Source: Pseudarthrobacter oxydans (GTDB lineage: Bacteria > Actinomycetota > Actinomycetes > Actinomycetales > Micrococcaceae). From it: a stretch of DNA of 64,000 nucleotides. The position numbers and the translations under genes were made by a program. This document shows positions 32,888-41,799 of this stretch, one piece after another. The stretch is taken from assembly GCF_013314975.1 (NCBI RefSeq), contig NZ_JABTYH010000004.1, positions 157,255 to 221,254 of the forward strand, written 5' to 3'. The notes below the pieces were generated by a model, which worked only from the letters and a program-made list of their open reading frames with translations, made no database searches and was not told where the DNA came from. Position 1 is the first letter of the stretch. Every line of letters begins with the position of its first letter.

Positions 32888-33933
32888 AGTTCTTCCTTTG
32901 TTCTGTCGTCGCCAGGGAAAGTGATGCCGAGGTGGCGGCGGATTTCGTCTGCTGCTTCCATGGTGCGGACGGAGGCGTCCAGCGGGCGCTCGAGGCTTTC
33001 CGTCCGACCGGCAGCGATGCAACGGGCAACTGCGGCCGCTTCGTAGTGCAAACCCTCGAAGTGCCCGCCCGCGGGTTCGTTGTGGCGCAGCTGTGTCCCG
33101 TCGGGGAAACGCACGTCAAAACCGCCGGGCATAGTGAAGGGCCCATCGATGGTCAGGGTCGCCTGGGAGCCGACAATCGTGGCAGCCGTTGGTGTGAAAT
33201 TGTGCAGCTGCGTGTTCATGACAGCCTGGCTCCCGCCCGCGAATCCCATGATGGCCGAGAGTTGGGCGTGGACCCCGGATTCGTGCGGCTGTCCCAGGAC
33301 ATGCATCCGCTCCGGGGCGCCCAGGAGTTCGGTGATGAGCGCCAAGGGGTAGGTTCCGAGGTCCAGCAGCGGACCTCCGGCAAGTGCCGGATCGAAGATC
33401 CGGTGGGTGCGGTTGAAGTGCTCGCCGTACTCCGCCACGACGGTGGTTACGGTCCCCAGCGTTCCGGCCTCGAGAATCTGCCGGATGATGTCGAATTTCG
33501 GCAGGAAGAACGTCCACATCGCTTCGGTGGCGAAAACGCCAGCGGACCTGGCACGCGCGGCGATGTCCCGCGCCTGCTCCGCGTTGAGTCCGATGGGTTT
33601 TTCGACCAGGACATGTTTGCCTGCTTCGAGGGCGAGCAGGGCAGCGCTGTGGTGGAAATTGTGCGGCGTGGTGACATAAACGATGTCGACATCAGGAGCA
33701 GATGCCAGTTCCTCGTAGCTTCCGTACGCGGCGGGCACGCCAAACTTTTCGGCAAATTCCTTGGAGCGGGACAACGAGCGGGAACCGACGGCGGCAATCA
33801 CCTGGCGCGAATGCGCCTGCACCGACTCCGTGAACCGCTCGGCAATCCACCCCGGCCCCATGATGCCCCACCGCAGCGACGGTGCGTCCTTCGAATCGGG
33901 GACGCGTGATGCCGGCAGGACGGCGGCAGCCAT
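32884..33933 (-). CDS. Gfo/Idh/MocA oxidoreductase, dihydrodiol dehydrogenase-like
   Basis: The 349-aa protein has GIMGPGWIAERFTESV as the nucleotide loop, VLVEKPIGLN with catalytic Lys, and EAMWTFFLPKF. The last motif places it in the dimeric dihydrodiol dehydrogenase/sugar dehydrogenase branch and not with IolG. Substrate is probably a sugar or an inositol-derived ketone. The start is ATG 33933, overlapping the previous stop (TGATG), and the stop overlaps the next gene (GTGA). It is the middle of three dehydrogenases after the ABC importer. Confidence 0.82.
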   Translation of the reverse strand: MAAAVLPASRVPDSKDAPSLRWGIMGPGWIAERFTESVQAHSRQVIAAVGSRSLSRSKEFAEKFGVPAAYGSYEELASAPDVDIVYVTTPHNFHHSAALLALEAGKHVLVEKPIGLNAEQARDIAARARSAGVFATEAMWTFFLPKFDIIRQILEAGTLGTVTTVVAEYGEHFNRTHRIFDPALAGGPLLDLGTYPLALITELLGAPERMHVLGQPHESGVHAQLSAIMGFAGGSQAVMNTQLHNFTPTAATIVGSQATLTIDGPFTMPGGFDVRFPDGTQLRHNEPAGGHFEGLHYEAAAVARCIAAGRTESLERPLDASVRTMEAADEIRRHLGITFPGDDRTKEEL

Positions 33934-34928
33934 CAATAGATCACTTTCGTAAAGGATCCGTCACTGTGCAGTGAACGGATCATTGCCTGGCCCACCTGCG
34001 ATGCCCGCAGGCCGTCCTCCCCCGTGGCGAGCGGCGGGGTGTCTCCGCGTTCCAGGGCAGAGATCCAGGCCTGGAGCTGCAGGCGGTACGCGTCGGCGAA
34101 GCGCGGGCGCCAGTCAGCGGGGATGACGGACCGCTGCTGGCCCTCGTGGTGGACCAGCAGCGCGGCGGGTTCCGGGAGGGCAGCTGTACCGCTCTCGGAC
34201 ACCACCTCGCAGCGGGTGGTGTAGCCATACTGCGCGTTCAGGAACAGTTCGAGGGTGGCAAGGGTGCCGTCGGCTGTCCGGAGGAGCATCAAGGCCGGGT
34301 CCTGAAGGTCTCCGGTGCTGTGCCGGGAGCTGCGCCCCGCCTGCCATGAAACTTCGGTGATGGGTGTCCCCAGCAGCCAGGGAATGATGTCGAACTCGTG
34401 GATGGCCGAATTGGTGATGGCTGATTCCGAGCCGGCACCGGGTCCCGCAGTTGCGGTGCGGCTGGTGCAGTGCACCAGCAGCGGTTCGCCGTTGCTGCGG
34501 ACCCGCGTGGCTTCGCGGAGTGCTGTGTAGCCGGGATCAAACCGCCTCATGAAGCCCATCGACAGCAGCCTGGCCCCTGTTGCCGCAAGGATGTCCGCCT
34601 CAGCCTCCACCACGTCGAGGCTTTCCAGGATGGTGGGGGCCAGGGGCTTCTCGCAGAGCACGGGCGTCATAGCTTCGAAGCATTCCAGCACCAGTCCCGC
34701 ATGGGTCGAGTCATGGGAAGCGATGACGACGGCGTCCACCTCGCTGGAGTTGATCAGCTCGGAAGGGTCGGTGGTGGTCCGGGCCGACGGCGGTGCAGCT
34801 GCCGCTGCCCGTCCGGCGTCGAGGTCTGCCACGAAGGTGACTTCTGCACCGTTGACGGCGGTGGTCAGGTTCCTGATGTGGTCTGCGCCCATGACGCCGG
34901 CGCCGATGACGCCCACACGGATCGGCAT
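33933..34928 (-). CDS. Gfo/Idh/MocA oxidoreductase, IolG-like paralogue
   Basis: The 331-aa protein has GVIGAGVMGADHIRNL, VLCEKPLAPT, GFMRRFDPGY and AIHEFDIIPWLLG. These match IolG at 44.2 kb closely, including the MGADHI start and MRRFD. It is probably an inositol 2-dehydrogenase with a different isomer preference. It follows the ABC ATPase gene by 86 nt and is coupled to the next dehydrogenase by a 1-base stop/start overlap. Confidence 0.83.
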   Translation of the reverse strand: MPIRVGVIGAGVMGADHIRNLTTAVNGAEVTFVADLDAGRAAAAAPPSARTTTDPSELINSSEVDAVVIASHDSTHAGLVLECFEAMTPVLCEKPLAPTILESLDVVEAEADILAATGARLLSMGFMRRFDPGYTALREATRVRSNGEPLLVHCTSRTATAGPGAGSESAITNSAIHEFDIIPWLLGTPITEVSWQAGRSSRHSTGDLQDPALMLLRTADGTLATLELFLNAQYGYTTRCEVVSESGTAALPEPAALLVHHEGQQRSVIPADWRPRFADAYRLQLQAWISALERGDTPPLATGEDGLRASQVGQAMIRSLHSDGSFTKVIY

Positions 34929-35014
34929 GTTCTCTTCCTGTCTGCTGTTCGTTGTCTGTGGGCGATGTGGAGCGGGGCCCGTCCGGCATTCCGGGGGCCC
35001 CGTTCCGGTCAGTA

Positions 35015-35950
35015 CTAGGCGTGCCGGGGGCCGCTTTCCTTCGGCGTCTCTGCGCCGTGGGTGACGTCGGCGACTTCTGCCTGCACTTCCTTGACCACAT
35101 CGCTGTGGCCGCCGAGCTGTTCGAGTTCGTGCGCAAGTTCGGCAAGTTCAGCGCCGCCGGCCATCTGGGCGGTGAGCTCGTCCAGGGTGATGTCTTTTTT
35201 GTCGTAGTAGCCGATGGACTTGCCACGCTTGAGCAGAAGGAACCGGTCCCCTACCGGGAAGGCATGGTGCGGGTTGTGGGTGATGAAGATGACGCCGAGT
35301 CCCCGGTCCCTTGCCTGGAGGATGTAGCGCAAAACGACGCCCGATTGCTTCACGCCGAGCGCCGCCGTCGGCTCGTCCAGGATCAGGACCTTGGCGCCGA
35401 AGTACACGGCCCGTGCAATGGCCACGCACTGGCGCTCACCGCCGGAGAGCTGGCCGATGGGCTGTTCCACGTCGCGGAGGTCGATGCCCATGTCCGCGAG
35501 TTCCTTCTTGGTAATGTCCTTCATCTTCTCGACGTCCATGCTCTTGAACGGGCCGAAACCGCTGGTCAGTTCCGAGCCGAGGAAGAAGTTACGCCAAATC
35601 GGCATCAGGGGCACCACCGCGAGGTCCTGGTACACGGTGGCAATGCCTGCATCCAAGGCATCACGGGGAGAAGAGAACTTCCGCTCCTCGCCCATGATGT
35701 TCAACACCCCTGCGTCATGCTGGTGCAGTCCCGCGATGATCTTGATCAAGGTTGACTTGCCTGCACCATTGTCGCCAAGGACGCAGGTGACCCGGCCGTT
35801 GTCCACGGCCATGGTGACGTCGCTCAGGGCGATGATATTGCCGTAATGCTTGCCCACGCCCTCAAGGGAGAGCAGGTGGACGGGGGTGTGAGTGAGGGGG
35901 TCCCGTTCGTTCTTGAGCAGCGTTTGCTGGTCGATTTTATGTGCGTTCAT
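35015..35950 (-). CDS. Sugar ABC importer ATPase (single-domain, FrcA-like)
   Basis: The 311-aa ATPase has Walker [10 protein letters not shown], signature QLSGGERQ and Walker [13 protein letters not shown]. It has one nucleotide-binding domain, unlike RbsA/XylG-type ATPases with two. Single-domain forms are known for fructose (FrcA) and some inositol importers. A C-terminal extension of about 50 residues rich in Ala, Glu and His has no assigned role. It is preceded by the permease gene by 11 nt. Confidence 0.9.
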   Translation of the reverse strand: MNAHKIDQQTLLKNERDPLTHTPVHLLSLEGVGKHYGNIIALSDVTMAVDNGRVTCVLGDNGAGKSTLIKIIAGLHQHDAGVLNIMGEERKFSSPRDALDAGIATVYQDLAVVPLMPIWRNFFLGSELTSGFGPFKSMDVEKMKDITKKELADMGIDLRDVEQPIGQLSGGERQCVAIARAVYFGAKVLILDEPTAALGVKQSGVVLRYILQARDRGLGVIFITHNPHHAFPVGDRFLLLKRGKSIGYYDKKDITLDELTAQMAGGAELAELAHELEQLGGHSDVVKEVQAEVADVTHGAETPKESGPRHA

Positions 35951-35961
35951 TTTCCGGCCCC

Positions 35962-37011
35962 TTACTTCAGTTCCGCGCGGCGCTTGACGATGAGGTTGAC
36001 GATCGTGGCGAGAAGCAGCATCAGGCCCAGGAAGAACTTGAACCAGTCAGGGTTCCACTGCGCATAGACGATGCCCTTGTTGGCCATGCCGAAGATGAAG
36101 GCTCCAATCGCGCCGCCGATCGCAGAACCGTAGCCGCCTGTCAGGAGGCACCCGCCGATCACCGCGGCGATGATGTAGAGGAACTCGTTGCCCACCCCTT
36201 CACCGGACTGCACGGTATCGAAGGCGAAGAGGTTGTGCATCCCGAGGACCCAGCCACAGAATCCCACGCCCATAAACAGGCCGATCTTGGTGGCCTTGAC
36301 CGGCACGCCGACGGCGCGGGCCGCGTTCTCGTCCCCGCCCACGGCAAAGATCCAGTTACCGACGCGGGTCCGCATCAGCACCCAGGTGGCTACGGCGACG
36401 AGAGCGATCCAGATGAAGACCGTAATTTTTACTTCGATGCCGGCGATGTTCACCGCGGAGGCGAAGACACCGCGGGCCGTATCGAAGCCATCCATGTTGG
36501 AGATTGACGGCGATGAGACGGAGCCACCGATCAAACGAGTGAGGCCCAGGTTCAGGCCGGTCAGCATCAGGAAGGTTGCGAGGGTGACGATAAAGCTTGG
36601 CAGCTTGGTCTTCATCAGGATCCAGCCGTTGATGAAGCCGATACCGAGGGACACCAGCAAAGCCAGGAGGACCCCAACCCAGACATTCGTGCTGAAGTAC
36701 CAGCTGAACATTGACGCGGTCAGCGCCGATGAAATCACGGCAACACCTGTGGAAAGGTCGAACTCACCGCCGATCATCAGCAGCGACACCCCTACGGCCA
36801 TGATGCCGATTGTGGAACTGCCGTAGAGAATGGTCGCCAGCGCATTGGGCTGCGTGAACGTCGGGGACACCAACGCGAAGAAGACAAAAAGGACGATTGC
36901 GCCCACCAGGGCACCGACCTCAGGCCGGCCGAGGAGCTTTTGCAGGGGATTGCGCTTGGCGACGCGCTCATCGGTCGCCGGTGATGCGATCTTGGTCTGG
37001 GTGATGGTCAT
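35962..37011 (-). CDS. Sugar ABC importer permease (RbsC family)
   Basis: The 349-aa protein has about ten membrane helices with the BPD_transp_2 pattern: [20 protein letters not shown], then the [20 protein letters not shown] loop, and ending in [20 protein letters not shown]. It is the carbohydrate uptake (CUT2) class and pairs with the adjacent ATPase and substrate-binding lipoprotein. Context with three inositol-type dehydrogenases suggests inositol or an inositol isomer as substrate. The gene follows the binding protein gene by 52 nt. Confidence 0.9.
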   Translation of the reverse strand: MTITQTKIASPATDERVAKRNPLQKLLGRPEVGALVGAIVLFVFFALVSPTFTQPNALATILYGSSTIGIMAVGVSLLMIGGEFDLSTGVAVISSALTASMFSWYFSTNVWVGVLLALLVSLGIGFINGWILMKTKLPSFIVTLATFLMLTGLNLGLTRLIGGSVSSPSISNMDGFDTARGVFASAVNIAGIEVKITVFIWIALVAVATWVLMRTRVGNWIFAVGGDENAARAVGVPVKATKIGLFMGVGFCGWVLGMHNLFAFDTVQSGEGVGNEFLYIIAAVIGGCLLTGGYGSAIGGAIGAFIFGMANKGIVYAQWNPDWFKFFLGLMLLLATIVNLIVKRRAELK

Positions 37012-37063
37012 GATGTTTCTCCTTGCTGGCGGGCCGGCACCGGCCGGCCCGCCAAGCGGGCTG

Positions 37064-38062
37064 TTAGCGGATTCCCTGTTCGGCGAACTTCAGGACTTCG
37101 GCTGCATTGGACTGGTCGACGATTGCCGGACCGGTGAGGACGGACTGTCCGCCACCGAGCTTGAAGCCGCCCCGCTTGTTCTGCCACAGCGCATCCACTG
37201 CGCCGTAGCCCTGCAGCCAAGGCTGCTGGTCCACGGTGAACAGTACGCTGCCATCAGCAACCTTCTGTGCGAGTTCCTTGTTCAGGTCGAAGCTGGCAAC
37301 CTTGGCCGAGCTTCCGGCCGTAGACACTGACTTCATGAGCGTCAGCGTGATGGGTGCGCCGAGGCCGATGATGACGTCAGCATCAGCGGAAGCCTGGAGC
37401 TTTGCGGTCGCTGTCGACTCAACAGACGTCATGTCTGCACCGTTGACATACAGGATTTCGGTCCCCGGCACTTTGGCCTTCACACCGGCGCACCGGGCCT
37501 CGAGCCCTACGTGCCCCTGCGCCTGGATAACGCAAACCGGGTGCTTGTAGCCGCCCTCGGCGAGTTTGGAACCCACTGCTTCGCCCGCGAGCTTCTCATT
37601 CGAGCCGAAGTGGGTGAACGCCCCGAGCTGGGCAGAAGCCGCTTCGCCAGCGTTAAAGCTGACGATCGGGATTCCCGCATCAGAGGCCTTCTTGAGGGCA
37701 CTCTTCAGCGCGTCGGGAGTGGCCAGCGTTACCGCGATTCCGTCCACCTTCTGGTCCACCGCCTGCTCGATCAGCTGCGCCTGCCGGCCGGCCTCAGGAT
37801 CTGACGTGTAGAGCAGTTCGACATTGTCCTTTGCTGCAGCTTCTTCTGCGCCCTTACGGACGGTATCCCAGAAAGTGTCACCAGCGGGGGCGTGCGCAAT
37901 CAGCGCTATCTTCATCCGCTCGGTGGTGGCAACCTGGCCGCCACCTCCCCCGGTCCCTGTCTCAGGGGTACGGCCGCCGCCGCTGGAACAGGCGCTCAAC
38001 GCCAACATCGGCACTACCGCCGCAACCAGAGCCGCCTTACGCCAAGAAATAGTAGCCACCAT
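37064..38062 (-). CDS. Sugar ABC importer substrate-binding lipoprotein
   Basis: The 332-aa protein has a lipoprotein signal peptide with lipobox LSAC near residue 24, a Gly-rich linker, and a periplasmic-binding type 1 (RbsB-like) fold. Characteristic strings are MKIALIAHAPAGDTFWDTVRKGAEEAA, DGIAVTLATPDAL and PIVSFNAG. It captures sugar for the permease/ATPase encoded downstream. The start is ATG 38062, with AGGAG close upstream. Longer in-frame starts overlap the promoter region. It is first in a six-gene operon ending at 31856. Confidence 0.9.
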   Translation of the reverse strand: MVATISWRKAALVAAVVPMLALSACSSGGGRTPETGTGGGGGQVATTERMKIALIAHAPAGDTFWDTVRKGAEEAAAKDNVELLYTSDPEAGRQAQLIEQAVDQKVDGIAVTLATPDALKSALKKASDAGIPIVSFNAGEAASAQLGAFTHFGSNEKLAGEAVGSKLAEGGYKHPVCVIQAQGHVGLEARCAGVKAKVPGTEILYVNGADMTSVESTATAKLQASADADVIIGLGAPITLTLMKSVSTAGSSAKVASFDLNKELAQKVADGSVLFTVDQQPWLQGYGAVDALWQNKRGGFKLGGGQSVLTGPAIVDQSNAAEVLKFAEQGIR

Positions 38063-38125
38063 AATCTCCTTTGATCCCAGGCCCCGGGCTGCCACTCTGC
38101 AGCCCCATGAGCTCTGTCTATGTAG

Positions 38126-38169
38126 ATCATGGTGACTTGGCTCACCAATGTCAAGAGTTTGTCCTGACA
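38126..38169 (-). promoter_or_regulatory. Promoter of the ABC-importer operon with exact IolR-like site
   Basis: On the minus strand a -35 TTGACA (38149-38154) and -10 CATGAT (38126-38131) are spaced by 17 nt. Just upstream, TGTCCTGACA (38160-38169) matches the recalled C. glutamicum IolR consensus KGWCHTRACA at every position. The flanking ATGTCAGGACAAAC is nearly repeated before iolC and the tautomerase gene. Confidence 0.65.
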
Positions 38170-38195
38170 TTAGGATGTTTTAACGAAGCCCTGTG

Positions 38196-39221
38196 TTACT
38201 GGCCCGGATTTGCCGCCGGCGGAGCAGTGGTGCCGCGAATCACCAACACCGGCTCGATAAGTTTCCGGGAACCCGCCGTGGCACCATTCCCCATCCGCTC
38301 CAGCAAGGCCGCCGCTGCATCAGCGCCGACAACGTCGCTTCGGTTGTCGACGGAAGTCAGCTCCAAGTACCTGGACTTGGCCAACGTGGAGTTGTCATAC
38401 CCGACCACGGAAATTTGCGATGGGACAGCCAGCCCCCGTTCCCTGATGGCCCCGAGGGCGCCAAGGGCCATGGTGTCGTTGGCGGCGAAAATAGCCGTAG
38501 TCTCCGGGTGGTGGTCCAGCAGCCAGCCTGCCGACGCATAGCCGTCCTCCTCCGACGTCCCTCCGGACTCCCCAACCACGAGTACGTCGATGCCCTCCCC
38601 CCGCAGTCGGCCAGTGAAGCCGTCCCTTCGGTGGGCGGCGGCACCTCCGGATCCCGACAGGTGTCCAATCCTGGTATGGCCGAGGCCCAACAGATGGTCG
38701 GCAGCCATGGCACCGCCGGCGTCGTCGTCATTGGTTATCAGGTCCGCCCCGGCAGGCACGCCGCTCCGCCAACCGGCTACCACGGTAGGAACACCGGCGC
38801 CGGACAGCATGGACTCACTGGGTTCCGCCGCGATGACCAGCCCGTCAATATGCATGGCAAGCAGTCCGTCGACAGCCTCACTGATGCGGTTTTCACCCGG
38901 CCTGGAATCGGCCAGCAGCACATGGTAGCCATCCTTCGTCAGCACGGATTCCATGCCGCGCAGCAGATCGACGAACCACAGGTTCCGGTAGTCGTCGATC
39001 ACGAGGCCTACACTCTTCGTCCGGGTGCTGGCGAGCGCCGTGGCGGCCCGGCTGGGCCGATAGCCAAGCTCAGAGATTGCTGCCTGCACAGCTTCGCGCC
39101 GCTTCTCACTCACGCGCACAGGGTTCTGCAGGACCAAAGAAACCAGCGACGGCGAAACACCCGCCTGCTTCGCCACGTCATAGATGGTGGGTCGTCGGGT
39201 TTTCGAGCGGTCATGCGTCAT
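38196..39221 (-). CDS. LacI-family transcriptional regulator
   Basis: The 341-aa protein has a canonical LacI helix-turn-helix at residues 10-35 (TIYDVAKQAGVSPSLVSLVL) with the hinge helix RPSRAATALAS, then a periplasmic-binding-like sensor domain. The start is ATG 39221, since a longer frame would run through the promoter. It is divergent from the dehydrogenase/TIM-barrel pair at 39.4 kb and precedes the ABC operon. A LacI-type palindrome lies in the divergent region. The ligand is probably an inositol or derived sugar. Confidence 0.9.
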   Translation of the reverse strand: MTHDRSKTRRPTIYDVAKQAGVSPSLVSLVLQNPVRVSEKRREAVQAAISELGYRPSRAATALASTRTKSVGLVIDDYRNLWFVDLLRGMESVLTKDGYHVLLADSRPGENRISEAVDGLLAMHIDGLVIAAEPSESMLSGAGVPTVVAGWRSGVPAGADLITNDDDAGGAMAADHLLGLGHTRIGHLSGSGGAAAHRRDGFTGRLRGEGIDVLVVGESGGTSEEDGYASAGWLLDHHPETTAIFAANDTMALGALGAIRERGLAVPSQISVVGYDNSTLAKSRYLELTSVDNRSDVVGADAAAALLERMGNGATAGSRKLIEPVLVIRGTTAPPAANPGQ

Positions 39222-39267
39222 CAAAAAATGCCTTTCGTCGCTGCGTCGAGAATATCCTGAGGATTGA

Positions 39268-39296
39268 TTGACAGGACATATAGACATGGATACGCT
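39268..39296 (+). promoter_or_regulatory. Promoter of the 39.4-kb operon with IolR-like site
   Basis: TTGACA (39268-39273) and TACGCT (39291-39296) are separated by 17 nt. TGACAGGACA (39269-39278, reverse complement TGTCCTGTCA) overlaps the -35 and matches the IolR-like motif at 9 of 10 positions. Confidence 0.6.
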
Positions 39297-39313
39297 CAAG
39301 GTCAGCGTAAAAA

Positions 39314-39327
39314 TTGTAGCGCTACAA
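39314..39327. promoter_or_regulatory. LacI-type operator palindrome
   Basis: TTGTAGCGCTACAA is a perfect 14-bp palindrome with a central CG, as in LacI/GalR operators. It begins about 18 nt downstream of the -10 at 39291, where a bound repressor would block transcription. The likely binder is the divergent LacI gene product. Confidence 0.65.
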
Positions 39328-39375
39328 AATGCCGTAGGGCGTTCCCGCCGCGGCTGATTTTCAAAGGAGAAATCA

Positions 39376-40554
39376 ATGGCTGAAAGCCTTGGCGTAGCCG
39401 TTATCGGCGCAGGCATGGCCGGAAAGGCGCACGCCGCCGCCTACCGGACGGCGTCCGCCCTGTACAGCCCGGTGCTACCCCCAGTACGACTGGTTTCCAT
39501 CGGCGACGTCAACGCCGAATTCGGTTCTTTGGCCGCCCGCCGCTTCGGTTATGAGCGTAACGACACCTCGTGGCAGGCAATTGCCGAGGCCGATGACATC
39601 GATGTGGTCAGCGTGGTGATCGCCAACTCCCTCCACCGTGAAGTTGTGGAGGGCCTGCTCGCCGCGGGAAAGCACGTGCTGTGCGAAAAGCCCCTGAGCG
39701 ATTCCATGGAAGACGCCCGCGCGATGGCCGATGCCGCACGCAACTCGTCCAGCATCGCGCGGATCGGCTTCACCTTCCGCCGCACGCCGGGCATCGCCTA
39801 CATTCGGGACCTCATCCGGACCGGGGTGCTCGGCAACGTCCTGCACTTCAGCGGCCGTTACTGGACCGACTACGGATTCAGCCCCTCCGCTCCCATGAGC
39901 TGGCGGTACAAAGGGGGTCCGGGTTCAGGCGCGCTTGCCGACGTCGGATCCCACCTGGCCTACGTCTCCGAATTCCTCTGCGGCGACATCCAGTCCGTCT
40001 CTGGCGGGCAGCTCAGCACGGTTATCAACAAACGCCCGTTGCCGCTCGCCGCCGTGATGGGCCACGATCACGCCGCTGTCAGCGACACCTTCGAGGCTGT
40101 GGAGAACGACGACTACGCAGCATTCAATGCGGAATTCGCCACCGGCGCGGGAAGCTTCGAAGTCTCGCGCGTTGCCGCCGGCCACGCCAACAGCTTGCAG
40201 TTCGAAGTGTTCTGCGAAAACGGCGCCGCCAAGTTCGACCAGCGCCGGCCGGCCGAAATCCAGCTGTTCCTCAATGAGGGCTCCAGCAACGACAACGGCT
40301 ACCGGCAGGTCATTCTCGGCCCCGGGCACCCCTACATCGCCGGAGGCCTCGCCATGGACGCCCCCGAGGTTGGCTTCGGCCAGAATGACGCGTTCGGCTA
40401 CCAGGCGCGTGCTTTCCTCGAAGAAGTGGCAGGCCTCAGCGAGGCAGAGTCCCTCCCCCGGTGCGCCACCTTCGACGAGGGTGTCCGCAACATGGAGCTG
40501 CTCGGCGCTGTCACCGAGTCCGCCCTGAACGATGGAAAGAAGATCACGCTATGA
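39376..40554 (+). CDS. Gfo/Idh/MocA oxidoreductase, long form
   Basis: The 392-aa protein has the nucleotide loop VAVIGAGMAGKAHAAAYR, catalytic-Lys motif VLCEKPLSDS, IGFTFRRTPGIAYI, and DVGSHLAYVSEFLCGD. It is about 50 residues longer than IolG-type enzymes. The MAGKAHAAAY start recalls the scyllo-inositol/uronate dehydrogenase branch. Substrate is probably an inositol isomer or its oxidised form. The stop overlaps the next start by 4 nt (ATGA). Confidence 0.83.
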   Translation: MAESLGVAVIGAGMAGKAHAAAYRTASALYSPVLPPVRLVSIGDVNAEFGSLAARRFGYERNDTSWQAIAEADDIDVVSVVIANSLHREVVEGLLAAGKHVLCEKPLSDSMEDARAMADAARNSSSIARIGFTFRRTPGIAYIRDLIRTGVLGNVLHFSGRYWTDYGFSPSAPMSWRYKGGPGSGALADVGSHLAYVSEFLCGDIQSVSGGQLSTVINKRPLPLAAVMGHDHAAVSDTFEAVENDDYAAFNAEFATGAGSFEVSRVAAGHANSLQFEVFCENGAAKFDQRRPAEIQLFLNEGSSNDNGYRQVILGPGHPYIAGGLAMDAPEVGFGQNDAFGYQARAFLEEVAGLSEAESLPRCATFDEGVRNMELLGAVTESALNDGKKITL

Positions 40555-41570
40555 AACTTGGTGTCTACAACGCCATCCTGCACGACAGGCCCCTTCCCGA
40601 GGCACTCAAAGTCATCGCCGATCTCGGCCTGACGGGCATCGAAATTAATACGGGCGGTTTCCTGCCCGCGGTTCATGTCCCCACCATGGACCAGATCCTG
40701 GAAAGCGACGCCGCGCGGGACGACTACCTGGCAATCTTCGAAGGCACGGGTGTTTCAATTGCGGGCCTGAACTGCAACGGCAACCCCCTGCACCCTAAGC
40801 GCGACATCGGTGAGAAGCATGCCGAAGACATCCGGCGTTCCATCCGACTGGCACACCGCCTGGGGCAGAACCGGGTTGTTACCATGTCCGGCCTGCCCGG
40901 GGGCGAACCGGGGGCCAGCACCGTCAACTGGGTGGTCAACGCCTGGAACTCGGCTGCGCTGGATGTGCTGGACTACCAGTGGGGCGTGGCAGCGAAGTTC
41001 TGGAAGGAAACGGACCGCCTTGCTGCTGATCACGACGTCAAGGTGGCCCTTGAACTGCACCCCCAGAACATCGTCTTCAACACCGCCGACGTCCGCAAAC
41101 TCATCGAGCTCACGGGCGCAACGCACGTTGGCGTGGAACTTGATGCCTCCCATCTGTTCTGGCAGCAAATGGATCCGGTGGCCGTGGTCCGCGAGCTTGG
41201 CCCACTTGTGTTCCAGGCCGCGGCAAAGGATGTCCGCGTGAACAGGGAAAACGCCGCGCTGCACGGCGTGCTGGACAACAGTTTCCGCCGGCTTTCGCCG
41301 AACGAGAACCGCACCAACCTCGGCGGCGACGAGTGGGCCAACGAGTGGCCCAAGAACTCCGCCTGGGACTTCGTGGCCCTTGGCCGCGGGCACGACACCG
41401 CTTTTTGGACTGAGTTCCTCCGCGCTCTGCACGAGGTGGATCCGGAAATGCTGGTCAATATCGAGCATGAGGACGTGTCGTTGGGCAGGATCGAAGGACT
41501 GGAAGTTGCCGCCAAAGTGTTGAAGGACGCCGATGCAGCCCTCTCGGCTTCGTTGAACCTGACCGCCTGA
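40551..41570 (+). CDS. Sugar phosphate isomerase/epimerase-type TIM barrel (AP_endonuc_2 family)
   Basis: The 339-aa protein has AP-endonuclease-2-like TIM-barrel features: LGLTGIEINTGG, VALELHPQNIVFN with metal ligands, VGVELDASHLFWQQMDP, and VNIEHEDVSLGRIEG. These conserved Glu, His and Asp residues bind a divalent metal in inosose isomerases and related enzymes. It is coupled to the dehydrogenase, so it likely isomerises or dehydrates that enzyme's keto product. It ends at the strong terminator at 41586. Confidence 0.83.
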   Translation: MKLGVYNAILHDRPLPEALKVIADLGLTGIEINTGGFLPAVHVPTMDQILESDAARDDYLAIFEGTGVSIAGLNCNGNPLHPKRDIGEKHAEDIRRSIRLAHRLGQNRVVTMSGLPGGEPGASTVNWVVNAWNSAALDVLDYQWGVAAKFWKETDRLAADHDVKVALELHPQNIVFNTADVRKLIELTGATHVGVELDASHLFWQQMDPVAVVRELGPLVFQAAAKDVRVNRENAALHGVLDNSFRRLSPNENRTNLGGDEWANEWPKNSAWDFVALGRGHDTAFWTEFLRALHEVDPEMLVNIEHEDVSLGRIEGLEVAAKVLKDADAALSASLNLTA

Positions 41571-41585
41571 TAACGCGGGACACCC

Positions 41586-41633
41586 AAGACAGCAGGAGGG
41601 GCGGCGCACATGCGCCGCCCCTCCTGCTGTCTT
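41586..41633 (+). terminator. Intrinsic terminator of the 39.4-41.6 kb operon
   Basis: A 23-bp perfect stem closes on a minimal loop 16 nt past the TIM-barrel stop and is followed by TTCC. Confidence 0.85.
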
Positions 41634-41725
41634 TCCGTCTGCCACAGCGGGCGCCGTGACCCGAGGCGAGAGCGCTCTGCGGAACGCTGTTGTTGAGCTC
41701 CCGCACCCCCGTCAACCTGGACGGA

Positions 41726-41759
41726 GAAACGCCCGGCGCCGGCCGGCGTCGGGCGTTTC
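41726..41759 (-). terminator. Intrinsic terminator of the iolC-iolT operon
   Basis: About 15 bp of GC-rich stem (one G-T pair) with a 4-nt loop. The minus strand ends in TTTC. It lies 41 nt past the transporter stop. Confidence 0.8.
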
Positions 41760-41799
41760 CCGTGGGGCGCCTGCGCTCCGCCTCCGGTGTTCACTGTTC

